Positions 8,323 to 16,708 of a stretch of 64,000 bases of DNA are shown here, piece by piece. The stretch is from Bryobacteraceae bacterium (GTDB taxonomy: Bacteria > Acidobacteriota > Terriglobia > Bryobacterales > Bryobacteraceae), in NCBI GenBank assembly GCA_947458745.1, contig CANGYQ010000011.1:97011-161010 (forward strand). The letters run 5' to 3'. Positions within the stretch are counted from its first letter, which is position 1; the number at the start of each line of letters is the position of its first letter. The notes under the pieces are model-generated. The model saw only the letters and a list, made by a program, of their open reading frames with translations. It was not told the origin of the DNA and did no database searches. The position numbers were made by a program, and so were the translations under genes.

Positions 8323-9435
8323 CTACTTCGCCCGCTTGTAGAAGGGCGTCGGAATGGTGCGGGCTTCCACGGGCTGGTTTCGCACCATGATCTCAATCGA
8401 CTGACCCGGCTCCGCTGCCGCCACCGGTAGGTAGCATAACCCGATATTCTTGCCCAGCGTGGGTGCCGGACCACCGGAGGTGACCCAACCGGCCGGTTCA
8501 CCATTCAGACGCACTTCGTAGCCATCCCGGCCAATCCCGCGGCCCACCATCTCAAAACCGACCAGCTTGCGCGTGATGCCGGCTTCCTTCTGTTTCAGCA
8601 ATGCTTCACGGCCCACAAACGCGGGCTTGTCAAACTTGACGATCCAGGCCAAGTCGGCTTCCAGCGGCGTCAGAGTCGCGTCGATCTCGTGGCCATAAAG
8701 CGCCATCTTGCATTCCAGCCGCAGCGTATTGCGCGCACCCAACCCGATCGGCTTGATGCCGAACTCCGCACCGGCTGCAAGCACTTCGCCCCACACGCGC
8801 GGCGCTTCTTCCGGGGCCACGTAAATCTCAAACCCGTCTTCGCCAGTGTAGCCAGTGCGGGCGATCCGGGCCGGGATGCCGCACACGATGCCGTCGGTGA
8901 AATGGTAGTACTTGATCGGCGCGAGATCTACCGCCGTCAGCTTTTGCAGCGTCGCGGGACCCTTGGGGCCCTGGATCGCCAACTGCGCGTACTTGGGGCC
9001 GGCATTCTCCACCGTGCAGTCAAAGCCGGTTGCGGCGTGCTGGGCCACGATGTGGTCGTAGTCCTTGTCCTGATTCGACGCATTGACGCAAATAAAGAAG
9101 TGGTCGTCAGCCACCTTGTGCACCAGGATGTCATCCACAAAGCCGCCGTGCTCGTAGAGCAGGCCGGAATAGTGGGCTTGCCCGATCTTGAGCTTCGCCG
9201 CCCAATTGGAGGAGATGTGGTCCACCAGATTCAGCGCCTGGGGCCCGCGGATCTCGATTTCGCCCATGTGGCTGACGTCAAACAGCCCCACGGCTGTGCG
9301 CACGGTGTTGTGCTCGTCAATAATGCCTGAATACTGCACCGGCATATCCCAGCCGCCAAAATCAACCATCTTCGCGCCGGAAGCGCGGTGGACGGCGTTG
9401 AGGGGTGTCACACGAAGGGCAGCAGAGTCACTCAT
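8323..9435 (-). CDS. gcvT: aminomethyltransferase (glycine cleavage T protein)
   Basis: Transfers the aminomethyl carbon from lipoyl-GcvH to tetrahydrofolate and releases ammonia. At 370 residues it has the standard length. Diagnostic blocks are VDFGGWDMPVQY, VGLFDVSHMGEI, TGYTGEDGFEIYV and LGARNTLRLE, with the C-terminal GYEVRLNG / GWVTSGGPAPTLGKNIGL. I place the start at ATG 9435 (MSDSAALRVTPL), 11 bases after an extended -10 (TGCTACAAT); a frame extension to 9456 runs over that promoter and lacks a better signal. It is the first gene of the gcv operon. There is no room for a glycine riboswitch between this promoter and the start. Confidence 0.96.
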   Translation of the reverse strand: MSDSAALRVTPLNAVHRASGAKMVDFGGWDMPVQYSGIIDEHNTVRTAVGLFDVSHMGEIEIRGPQALNLVDHISSNWAAKLKIGQAHYSGLLYEHGGFVDDILVHKVADDHFFICVNASNQDKDYDHIVAQHAATGFDCTVENAGPKYAQLAIQGPKGPATLQKLTAVDLAPIKYYHFTDGIVCGIPARIARTGYTGEDGFEIYVAPEEAPRVWGEVLAAGAEFGIKPIGLGARNTLRLECKMALYGHEIDATLTPLEADLAWIVKFDKPAFVGREALLKQKEAGITRKLVGFEMVGRGIGRDGYEVRLNGEPAGWVTSGGPAPTLGKNIGLCYLPVAAAEPGQSIEIMVRNQPVEARTIPTPFYKRAK

Positions 9436-9446
9436 GGGAAACCTCA

Positions 9447-9455
9447 ATTGTAGCA
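9447..9455 (-). promoter_or_regulatory. extended -10 promoter of the gcv operon
   Basis: Minus-strand TGCTACAAT fits an extended -10 (TGNTATAAT). Eleven bases separate it from the gcvT ATG, so the leader would be about 4-5 bases, too short for a riboswitch. Confidence 0.55.
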
Positions 9456-9509
9456 AGGAGCTTGCGGCGCACCCGGCAGCCCCGCGTGTTCCTGGGGGAT
9501 TTGCACAAC

Positions 9510-9547
9510 AAAAAAAGCCGGGCCCGGCCGAAGCTGGGACCCGGCTT
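9510..9547 (-). terminator. terminator of the Oar-like receptor gene
   Basis: Minus strand: AGCCGGG-T-CCC pairs with GGG-CCCGGCT (one bulged T) around a 10-base loop and is followed by seven Ts, 17 bases past the receptor stop. Confidence 0.9.
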
Positions 9548-9564
9548 GATTCACTGCCTGGCGT

Positions 9565-12500
9565 TTAGAAGTAGAACTTCGCGCCAAGGACGATGCGCCG
9601 GGCATCCAGCGTCGAGGTGTATTGGCCGAAGGTGCCGCTGACCTGACGGTTCTGCGCGTCAAAGCGGCCCGTCGTGTCAACACCAACAAAGCTGGCGTGA
9701 TTGAAGAAGTTGTAGAACTCAAACCGCAGTTGCAACTTCCGCTTGCCCTCGGGATCCATCGGGATGTTCTTGAACATCGAGACGTCAAAAACGTTGATGC
9801 CGGGCCCGCGGATCAGATCCTTGGCCGCGGTTCCAATGCCGAACTCGGCGCGCGTCGGAGGCAGCACGACGCTGGTGTTGAAGTGACGGAGTTCGGTCCG
9901 CTCACTCTTTGGCAAATTCGGATTGCCGGTGAGGTTGACGCGGGTGTCGATACCGGCACCGGACGCACCGAGCAAGTCGGCTCCGCTGACCAGGCTATAG
10001 CCGATGCCCAGCGGCTGGCCGCTGGTGAAGGTGGTCAGCCCGGAGAGTTGCCAGTTGTCGAACACCCACTTGGAGACACCCGTCTTCCAGACATTGGACA
10101 GCTTGGGGAAGTCGTACAGGTAGTTGAGGACGAAGTTGTGGGTACGGTCAAAGCTGGCTTTGCCGTAGTTGCGGGCCCGGTAGTTCAGGTAGGGGTTCAC
10201 CGCGTCGCCGTTGCCGTTGACGATGGTCATGGCCTTGGACCAGGTCCACGCCACGCCAAACTGCAGACCCTTGGAGAAGCGCTTGTTCACCTGGGTTTGC
10301 AGCGAATGGTAGTTAGAGCTGCCCGCCAGTTCGATGTACTGGATATCGCCGTAGCCCGGATTGGGGCGCAGGAAGTTATCCGGCAGCGGGTTCCCCGTCG
10401 TGGGGTCGGCAGATGTACTCTGGAAGCGCGTACCGTAGGGCAGAGCATTCAAACTGCGGCGCTGCATCAGACGGCGGCCGACGTTGCCCACATAGGCGAC
10501 ATCCAGCACGGTGCCGTAGCCCAGGTTCTGCTGGATGCCGAAGCTCCAGTTATAGACCGTGGGCGGACGGAAGTCGCGCTGGATGGAGGTCACATTTGCC
10601 GGGCTGATGCGGAAGGGGCTCGAAAGCAGGTCCGCAATGGTCGTGTTGAACGCCTGGCGGGTGACCGTCAGCGGCGGCGCTTCGCGGTGGATCAGCACCT
10701 GATCGTCGTTAAAGCGGTCATAGAAAACGCCGACACCACCACGAACAGCTGTCTTGGAGTTGCCGAAAACGTCCCAGGCGAAACCCAGGCGCGGAGCCAC
10801 CTGGATGGGTGGTGCGTTCTGCAAATGCTGGTCATAGACGCGCATGCCCTGGAAGGGAGCGACGCCGGCAGCAAACTGGCCAATCGAGGCCGGCGAGTAT
10901 TCGACACCCGTCACGGGGTCGCGGCCCACGCGGGCACCGGCAGCGTTGCGGAACGGCTGAATCAGGGCCGGCTGCCGGTTACGGTCATAGCCGCCCAGGT
11001 CAAACGCGGCCAACTGATCGTTGGCGCTCCAGGTGGGCTGAATCTTGTAGAAACGCACGCCAGCGTCGATGGTGAAGCGCCGGGTGACCTTCCAGGTGTC
11101 CTGCACAAACCACTCGACGTTCAGGTAACGGGCATGGCCATCGGGCTTGTTGTTGGCTTCCGTATAGCTCTGCACGCTGCCCAGCAAGGCGTTGGAGTAG
11201 GCGAAGTTCGTATCAAACGGGTTGTTGATATCCCGGTTGAAGTTGAACGTGCCATTGAAGGCCGAACCGCGCGCGGCGTTGCGCGTGGTTCGTTCGACGT
11301 AGATACCAGTCTTGATGTTGTGCGAGTTCCAGATCTTCGACAGGTTGTTGGACCAGTTCCAGATGTTGTTGGTGCCGAAGAAGGGGAAGCGCTGCTCAAT
11401 GTTCAATACGCCGGCATTGGGCACGCCGCCAAAGTTGGCTTGCGGGATCAGGTTACGCGCATTGGCCTGCGGAAAGAACTGGGGCAGATTGGGCGCGACA
11501 TTGGCGCGCACGTTGCGCTGCAAGCCCGCCTCGGTGAGCGGGTCCACGGTCTGTTTGGCACGGTTGACGCCAAAGGTGAACTCATTCACCAGCGTCGGTG
11601 AGAACGTGTGGATCAACGTCGACACCATACCCGCCGACCGGATCTGGTAGTTGATCGGCAACTGCGGCCAGCTGGAGGAAGCCAGCACGAAGTCGAATTC
11701 GCCCTTGTAGGCTTCATAGTCGTTGATACCGCGCCAGTAGAACTGGGTCTTGTTGCCGATGTTGTAGTCGATGCGCAAAATCGAATCGCGGCGGGGCTGT
11801 TCGACCGTGGCCTGGATCAGCGCGTTGAAGTTCCGCGTTGGGTCCGTGGCGTTCGGCAATGGGAAGATGTTCAGCAGCGCCTGGCCGTTGCGGTCGATCC
11901 GATTTGCGGGGATGCGATTTCCGGGGAACGGAATGCGGTTGTTGGTCGGGTCCCAGATGGGGATCAATGCGCCATTCTGATCGCGCGTATCGGAGTAGTC
12001 GCCCTGCCGCTCGCCCGCCGTCGGGAAGGTGCGGCGCTGGAGAGACGTCGGGTACCGGCGCGGCAGAAACTCTTGCGACCAGAAGAAGAATAGCTTGTCG
12101 CGGTTCTTATTGAACTTGCCGGCCGTCACCGGACCGCCAATGAAGTAGCCGGGATAGTTAAACCGGTACTGCGGCCGCCGCAAGCCGTCGCGGTTGCGGA
12201 AGAACTCGTTCGCGTTCAGCGCTTCGTTGCGCAGAAAGTAATATGCGCCGCCATGGAATTCCTTGGTGCCGCTCTTGATAATCGTGTTGATGGTGCCACC
12301 CGAGGACCGGCCGTACTCAGCCTGATAATTGGTCAGCAACACCTTCACTTCGGCCACGGCATCGACGGAGGGAGCCAGATAGGGTCCGCCCATGGAGCCT
12401 GTGTCGAGCGACGAAATACCGTCCAGCGTCAGGTTGATCGTTCCCTGGCGGTTGCCGTTGATGGTGATGCCGCCCAGGTTGTTCCATCCCGGTGCGTTGC

Positions 12501-12996
12501 GGTTGGCCGTGTCGATGACACCGGGCAGCAACTTCACCAAGCCCAGGTAGTCGCGGCCCTTCAGCGGGACGTTCTGCGTCTGGTCCAGCGAGATCAAGCC
12601 GCTGCGCTCAGCTGACTGCGTCTGCAAGCGGGCCGTCTCGGCCTGCACTTCGACGGTCTGCGTCAGGTCGCCCAGTTGCAGCTCAACGCGTTTCAACACC
12701 ACGCGCTCGGTGGCCGTCAGGATGATGTCGTTCTGCTCGTAGCGCTTAAAGCCCTTGGCCGATACGGCCAGCTTGAAGGTGCCGGGCAGCAACTGCGTAA
12801 AGACAAAATCGCCGCTGGCGTCAGTGGTGGTCTGGCGTGCCTGCGACGTTTGGATGTTGGTAATGGTCAACTCCGCACCCGGCAGCGGACTGCCGGAGGG
12901 ATCGCTGATCGTGCCGGAGATTGATCCGGTCAGCCCCTGGCCATAAGCCACGGCCGCCAGCGCAATGGCAGCCCCAAACTTCACCAAAAATTTCAT
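9565..12996 (-). CDS. Oar-like TonB-dependent receptor with N-terminal carboxypeptidase-regulatory-like domain
   Basis: An outer-membrane protein of 1143 residues. The signal peptide MKFLVKFGAAIALAAVAYGQ is followed by a carboxypeptidase-regulatory-like fold (GSISGTISDPSG to about residue 105), then a plug region (GRDYLGLVKLLPGVID, with ITINGNRQGTINLTLDG), then a long beta-barrel with many aromatic-ended strands. It ends in IVLGAKFYF, the terminal aromatic signature for Bam-dependent insertion. This architecture is highly multiplied in Acidobacteriota and resembles Myxococcus Oar. Such receptors are thought to import polymers, peptides or siderophores using TonB energy; the substrate here is unknown. 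The start at 12996 has AGGGG 5 bases upstream. It is a single-gene unit with its own terminator. The 250 bases upstream hold only its leader and the promoter of the divergent gene. Confidence 0.92.
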   Translation of the reverse strand: MKFLVKFGAAIALAAVAYGQGLTGSISGTISDPSGSPLPGAELTITNIQTSQARQTTTDASGDFVFTQLLPGTFKLAVSAKGFKRYEQNDIILTATERVVLKRVELQLGDLTQTVEVQAETARLQTQSAERSGLISLDQTQNVPLKGRDYLGLVKLLPGVIDTANRNAPGWNNLGGITINGNRQGTINLTLDGISSLDTGSMGGPYLAPSVDAVAEVKVLLTNYQAEYGRSSGGTINTIIKSGTKEFHGGAYYFLRNEALNANEFFRNRDGLRRPQYRFNYPGYFIGGPVTAGKFNKNRDKLFFFWSQEFLPRRYPTSLQRRTFPTAGERQGDYSDTRDQNGALIPIWDPTNNRIPFPGNRIPANRIDRNGQALLNIFPLPNATDPTRNFNALIQATVEQPRRDSILRIDYNIGNKTQFYWRGINDYEAYKGEFDFVLASSSWPQLPINYQIRSAGMVSTLIHTFSPTLVNEFTFGVNRAKQTVDPLTEAGLQRNVRANVAPNLPQFFPQANARNLIPQANFGGVPNAGVLNIEQRFPFFGTNNIWNWSNNLSKIWNSHNIKTGIYVERTTRNAARGSAFNGTFNFNRDINNPFDTNFAYSNALLGSVQSYTEANNKPDGHARYLNVEWFVQDTWKVTRRFTIDAGVRFYKIQPTWSANDQLAAFDLGGYDRNRQPALIQPFRNAAGARVGRDPVTGVEYSPASIGQFAAGVAPFQGMRVYDQHLQNAPPIQVAPRLGFAWDVFGNSKTAVRGGVGVFYDRFNDDQVLIHREAPPLTVTRQAFNTTIADLLSSPFRISPANVTSIQRDFRPPTVYNWSFGIQQNLGYGTVLDVAYVGNVGRRLMQRRSLNALPYGTRFQSTSADPTTGNPLPDNFLRPNPGYGDIQYIELAGSSNYHSLQTQVNKRFSKGLQFGVAWTWSKAMTIVNGNGDAVNPYLNYRARNYGKASFDRTHNFVLNYLYDFPKLSNVWKTGVSKWVFDNWQLSGLTTFTSGQPLGIGYSLVSGADLLGASGAGIDTRVNLTGNPNLPKSERTELRHFNTSVVLPPTRAEFGIGTAAKDLIRGPGINVFDVSMFKNIPMDPEGKRKLQLRFEFYNFFNHASFVGVDTTGRFDAQNRQVSGTFGQYTSTLDARRIVLGAKFYF

Positions 12997-13235
12997 GAAA
13001 ACCCCTATTCAACAGAGAATCTAAGCGCGATATCGGCTCGTTGGGAAGAAAATGATGCTGCATCGGCTGGCACCCCAAATCGGGGAACAATCGATGAGCG
13101 CATAGACCACCCGTACACTAAAGTGGAGTCAGCATATCACGGTCCACAGATGTATATCGGATGGGGTGACCGTGGCTCTCCCGGTGCCCGCCGACTTTGC
13201 GGTTGTCTCCAGCAGTAGCGACAGCCGCCAGACGG

Positions 13236-13241
13236 TACACT
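13236..13241 (+). promoter_or_regulatory. -10 box TACACT
   Basis: TACACT ends 6 bases before the TTG at 13248, which would put the transcription start at the start codon (leaderless). Confidence 0.45.
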
Positions 13242-13247
13242 GTCTAA

Positions 13248-15053
13248 TTGACGAACCTTGGCACGCGGCGCGAACTCCAGATTCTGGCGGCGTTCGTGAT
13301 CTTCACCCACCTGCCCTTTCTGGCCCATCCCATCCAGGGCGATGATCTCTACTACCTATACGGAGCGCAGCACGCCCAGATCGACCCGCTGCACCCGCAC
13401 CACGCGCGCTACGTGTTCCAGGGCCGCGAAGTCTCCATGCAAGGCCATCCCCATCCACCGCTGAATGCCTGGATTTTGGCCGGCTTGCTGGCGTTACGCG
13501 GTGACATTGACGAAAGCGTCTTCCACTTGGGCTATTTGGCGTTGTCGGTGGGCTGTGCGATGGCAATGTATGCGCTGGCCCGAAAGTTCGTTCCGGATGA
13601 ACCCCTATTGGCCAGCCTGCTCTTTCTGGCTACGCCCACGTTTTGGGTGAGCGGCAACTCGCTGGAAAGTGATCTGCCCTTTCTGGCTTGCTGGCTGGCC
13701 GGCATCGCGTTGTGGGTGCATGGTCGCATCTGGCTGGCGGCCATTCCGCTGGTGCTCTCGGGACTGGCTGCTTATCAGGCGGTGGCCTTGATCCCCATCC
13801 TTTGGGTGTACCGGCGGCATGCGTTGGCCGTCACTCCCGCGTTGGGGTTGATCGCCTATCAGCTCTTCGAACGTGCGACCTCCGGCGTTTGGCCCGTGCT
13901 GGCGACGGCCAACTACTTCAGTGAATACGGGCTGCAGCGGCCTTTGGCCAAGGTGCTCAACGCGGCGGCCATGACCGGCCACCTGGCCTGGACCGCCGGG
14001 CCGATGGCGCTGTTCCAGCCGCACTGGGCGCTGGCGTCGGCGCTGCCAGCGGCGGGGCTGGACTGGAACCCGCTCTTCTGGATCTCCTTTGCGATCGGGG
14101 TGGTGGTGCTGGTCAAAGTGGATGGCTTCCTGGGCTGGTGGATCCGCCTGTTCTTCGCGGCCGCGCTTGTTTTGTTTTTCGCCGGTTCCGCCCGTTACTT
14201 GCTGCCCCTCGCTCCCGCCGTCTGCCTTTGGGCCGCCAAACGCCTGAACGAGGAACGGCTGACCTACGCCATTGGTGCCCAGATGGCCTTGGCCGGAGTG
14301 CTGACGCTGGCCAACTACCAGCACTGGCAAGCCTACAAAGACTTTGTCGATACCCATGTCGCACCGCTCACCGCGCAGAGCAAACGCGTGTGGGTAGCGG
14401 GCGAATGGGGCTTGCGCTATTACGCGGAACAGGTTGGCGCGCTGCCCTTAAAGCAAGGCCAGATCCTGCAAGCCGGGGAGCAGGTGCTGGTTAGCCGTTA
14501 CGGGCAGGCACCGCCTGCCGGCACCCTTCAGCCGGTGGTCACCGAAGACATCCGCCCCTCGCTGCCCTTGCGCTTGATCGGCGGACAGGCTGGCTGGTCC
14601 ACGGTAGCGTTTGGGGTTCGGCCATTTGATGTGTCCCTGCAGCCGGTGGACCGGCTGGTTCTGGCTGCGGTCGTCGACCGCCCACCCACGCTGAGCCAAT
14701 TGCCCATGAACCACCCGGAAGCCGAACGGCATCTGCTCAGCGGCTTCTATCCGCTGGAAGAGAACCGCTACCGCTGGATGGGGCCCATGGCGCGAGTGGT
14801 GCTGGTCTCGAAGCCGGCGCCGATCACACTGACCGTCTTTGCGACCGAGGAGCGCGAGTTCACCGTCTCCGCGGATGGGCGCGAACTCCAACGCTTTACG
14901 CTGAAGCAAGGCCTCCAGACGCTGGCGACACCCGCCTTTACGCCCACCAGCGCCAGCACCGTCATCACGCTGCAAGTGGACCGTCCCGTCAAGGCACCGG
15001 GCGATACGCGCGAGTTGGGCGTCATCATCCAGAGCATCGGCTTCAGCCAGTAG
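13248..15053 (+). CDS. GT39/ArnT-like integral membrane glycosyltransferase
   Basis: A 601-residue polytopic membrane protein of the GT-C type. The first periplasmic loop carries the acidic pair in PIQGDDLYYLYGAQ, the usual catalytic/metal site of GT39-like enzymes that use polyprenyl-phosphate sugars, followed by HPHPPLNAWILAGLLAL, a common family block. About eight to ten hydrophobic segments fill residues 10-350 (for example LASLLFLATPTFWVSG and LFFAAALVLFFAGSARYLLP). The last 250 residues are soluble and probably periplasmic. I use the TTG start because the peptide begins cleanly before helix one and a TACACT box lies 6 bases upstream. It probably glycosylates a lipid or protein; acceptor and sugar are unknown. 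Confidence 0.72.
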   Translation: MTNLGTRRELQILAAFVIFTHLPFLAHPIQGDDLYYLYGAQHAQIDPLHPHHARYVFQGREVSMQGHPHPPLNAWILAGLLALRGDIDESVFHLGYLALSVGCAMAMYALARKFVPDEPLLASLLFLATPTFWVSGNSLESDLPFLACWLAGIALWVHGRIWLAAIPLVLSGLAAYQAVALIPILWVYRRHALAVTPALGLIAYQLFERATSGVWPVLATANYFSEYGLQRPLAKVLNAAAMTGHLAWTAGPMALFQPHWALASALPAAGLDWNPLFWISFAIGVVVLVKVDGFLGWWIRLFFAAALVLFFAGSARYLLPLAPAVCLWAAKRLNEERLTYAIGAQMALAGVLTLANYQHWQAYKDFVDTHVAPLTAQSKRVWVAGEWGLRYYAEQVGALPLKQGQILQAGEQVLVSRYGQAPPAGTLQPVVTEDIRPSLPLRLIGGQAGWSTVAFGVRPFDVSLQPVDRLVLAAVVDRPPTLSQLPMNHPEAERHLLSGFYPLEENRYRWMGPMARVVLVSKPAPITLTVFATEEREFTVSADGRELQRFTLKQGLQTLATPAFTPTSASTVITLQVDRPVKAPGDTRELGVIIQSIGFSQ

Positions 15054-15060
15054 ATCTCGC

Positions 15061-15066
15061 TAGACT
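15061..15066 (+). promoter_or_regulatory. -10 box TAGACT
   Basis: TAGACT ends exactly 6 bases before the GTG at 15073, again compatible with a leaderless transcript; no Shine-Dalgarno sits between. Confidence 0.45.
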
Positions 15067-15072
15067 GGTCAG

Positions 15073-15684
15073 GTGAATTATCACCAGCTGATTACGCGGG
15101 CCTTCACGGAAGGCGCCACCTCGGAAGATGAAGCCTTTGCCGGGATGGAGCGCGAGTTTGTCTTCACGCTGCGCCCAGCGGGCAAATTGCGGGTTCCTTC
15201 GGGCCGCATCATGGTGGGCGATCCGTTGGGTGGGCCACAAGAAGCGCTAGCCGTGCCCGTCGAGCCGGGCGAGTATGAAGTGGTCCTGAGTATCCTGCGC
15301 TTCACCGACACCGGCGAGGAACGCGTCGCTTTCGCTCGTGTCGGTGCGCCCATCACGAACGATAGCGAACTGTTCCGCTATGCCGAACAGGACGAGGATT
15401 CGGCCATTGAAGTGGATTCCGGTGCGGCGGGCTTCTTCGACGAAACCGTCGTCCGTTTGCTCGATGGCGAGGATGAGCCGACCGAATTGCAGACCCGTTT
15501 GCTCGAAGCCACCGACACCGACAGTGCCTCCACCTGGTTTGTGGCGGACCTTCCAGCCGATAATCACGCCAACCTGATTGCCTTCAGTGCGGGCTTTGGT
15601 GATGGCGATTATCCGGTCTCTGTCGTTCCGGACGAAGTGGGCGAGACGGCGAAGACCATCCTGCTCGATTTCGTCACCGAATAG
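15073..15684 (+). CDS. DUF4241 family protein
   Basis: A 203-residue soluble protein without a signal peptide. The C-terminal signature ANLIAFSAGFGDGDYPVSVVPDE matches the DUF4241 hallmark (GxGDGxYP), preceded by the block GRIMVGDPL and EPGEYEVVLSILRF. The function is unknown; DUF4241 proteins are often found near immunity or polymorphic-toxin genes, but nothing of that kind is adjacent here. It lies 19 bases after the GT39-like gene, yet the intervening TAGACT box suggests its own promoter. The GTG start is supported by that box, not by a ribosome-binding site. Confidence 0.78.
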   Translation: MNYHQLITRAFTEGATSEDEAFAGMEREFVFTLRPAGKLRVPSGRIMVGDPLGGPQEALAVPVEPGEYEVVLSILRFTDTGEERVAFARVGAPITNDSELFRYAEQDEDSAIEVDSGAAGFFDETVVRLLDGEDEPTELQTRLLEATDTDSASTWFVADLPADNHANLIAFSAGFGDGDYPVSVVPDEVGETAKTILLDFVTE

Positions 15685-15710
15685 TTGAACCCGCCCACAG
15701 CGCCAGACGA

Positions 15711-15716
15711 TATACT
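15711..15716 (+). promoter_or_regulatory. -10 box TATACT
   Basis: TATACT lies 11 bases before the ATG at 15728; the predicted leader is about 4-5 bases. Confidence 0.45.
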
Positions 15717-15727
15717 CAACCGCAACC

Positions 15728-16678
15728 ATGACCACGCGGCGGCAGTTGATCCAAGGCGCCATCGGCGCGGCTTACCTCACCCAAGCCGCCTCCGGCAAAG
15801 CCTCTCAGCCAACCACGAAGCCCAACTTTGTTGTGCCCGCCCATGCTTGCGATTGCCACACCCACATCTATGGCGATCCCGTGCAGTATCCTCTGTGGCC
15901 CGGCCGCTCCTATACGCCGGAGGTGGCCACGCCCGCGGAGATGGCCGCACTGCATCGGACGTTGCGGATTGAGCGCGTGGTGATTGTCACCCCCAGCGTC
16001 TACGGCACCGACAACTCCGCCACGCTAGCCGGGCTGAAGGCACGTGGCCAGACCGGGCGGGGCATTGCCGTGATCGACGACAAGACCACCGAAGATGAAC
16101 TGGATCGCCTCCATCGCGCGGGCTTCCGCGGCATTCGCCTCAACCTGGCCAACTCCGGCCAGAACGATCCCGCGCAAGGTCGCAAGCGCTTGGAAGGTGC
16201 CATTGCCCGAGTGGCCCCACGTGGCTGGCACATCCAGATGTTTACGAATCTCGCCGTGATCTCGGGCCTTGCGGATGTGGTGCGAGCTTCGGCGGTGCCC
16301 ATCGTGTTTGACCATTTTGGTGGTGCGCAACTGACCGCGGGCACCAGCCAGGCCGGGTTTGATGTACTGGCCTCGCTGCTCCAGAGTGGCCGGGCGTATG
16401 TGAAGATCTCGCTGGCCGGAGCCAACACCGCCCTGGCTCGCGATGCCAAGCCGTTAGCGGAGGCATTGATCGCGGCCAACCCGCAACGCATCCTCTGGGG
16501 CACGGACTGGCCACACCCGGACTCCGCGCCTCGCCCCGGACGGCAGGCCACCGACGTCGCGCCCTTCAACACGGTCGATGACGGTGCCATTCTGAATCAG
16601 CTGCCACTGTGGGCCCCCGATGCACGCGTCCGGAAGCAGATCCTGGCCGACAATCCCGAACGCCTCTACGCATTCTGA
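15728..16678 (+). CDS. exported amidohydrolase (amidohydro_2, PDC-hydrolase-like)
   Basis: A 316-residue TIM-barrel metal hydrolase. The N-terminus MTTRRQLIQGAIGAAYLTQA is a twin-arginine-like leader, so the enzyme probably acts outside the cytoplasm. The metal motif DCHTHIYG follows at about residue 40. A second His is in PIVFDHFGG, and WGTDWPHPD holds the conserved catalytic Asp. These blocks match the 2-pyrone-4,6-dicarboxylate lactonase (LigI)-like group of amidohydrolase 2, which opens lactones of aromatic catabolism; export makes that exact substrate doubtful. It sits 24 bases from the PQQ dehydrogenase and in the same direction, but each gene has its own -10 box. Confidence 0.82.
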   Translation: MTTRRQLIQGAIGAAYLTQAASGKASQPTTKPNFVVPAHACDCHTHIYGDPVQYPLWPGRSYTPEVATPAEMAALHRTLRIERVVIVTPSVYGTDNSATLAGLKARGQTGRGIAVIDDKTTEDELDRLHRAGFRGIRLNLANSGQNDPAQGRKRLEGAIARVAPRGWHIQMFTNLAVISGLADVVRASAVPIVFDHFGGAQLTAGTSQAGFDVLASLLQSGRAYVKISLAGANTALARDAKPLAEALIAANPQRILWGTDWPHPDSAPRPGRQATDVAPFNTVDDGAILNQLPLWAPDARVRKQILADNPERLYAF

Positions 16679-16691
16679 AGGGCCAGGCGAA

Positions 16692-16697
16692 TATACT
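16692..16697 (+). promoter_or_regulatory. -10 box TATACT
   Basis: TATACT lies 11 bases before the ATG at 16709, the same motif and spacing as at 15711. Confidence 0.45.
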
Positions 16698-16708
16698 GGC
16701 CTTTGCCC

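Noticed and set aside
9436..9509. Glycine riboswitch upstream of gcvT
   Set aside because: Only about 75 bases lie between the preceding terminator and the start, and the extended -10 sits 11 bases before the ATG; no room for the aptamer.
9622..11601. 659-codon plus-strand frame opposite the receptor
   Set aside because: Antisense shadow of a clearly recognised receptor gene.
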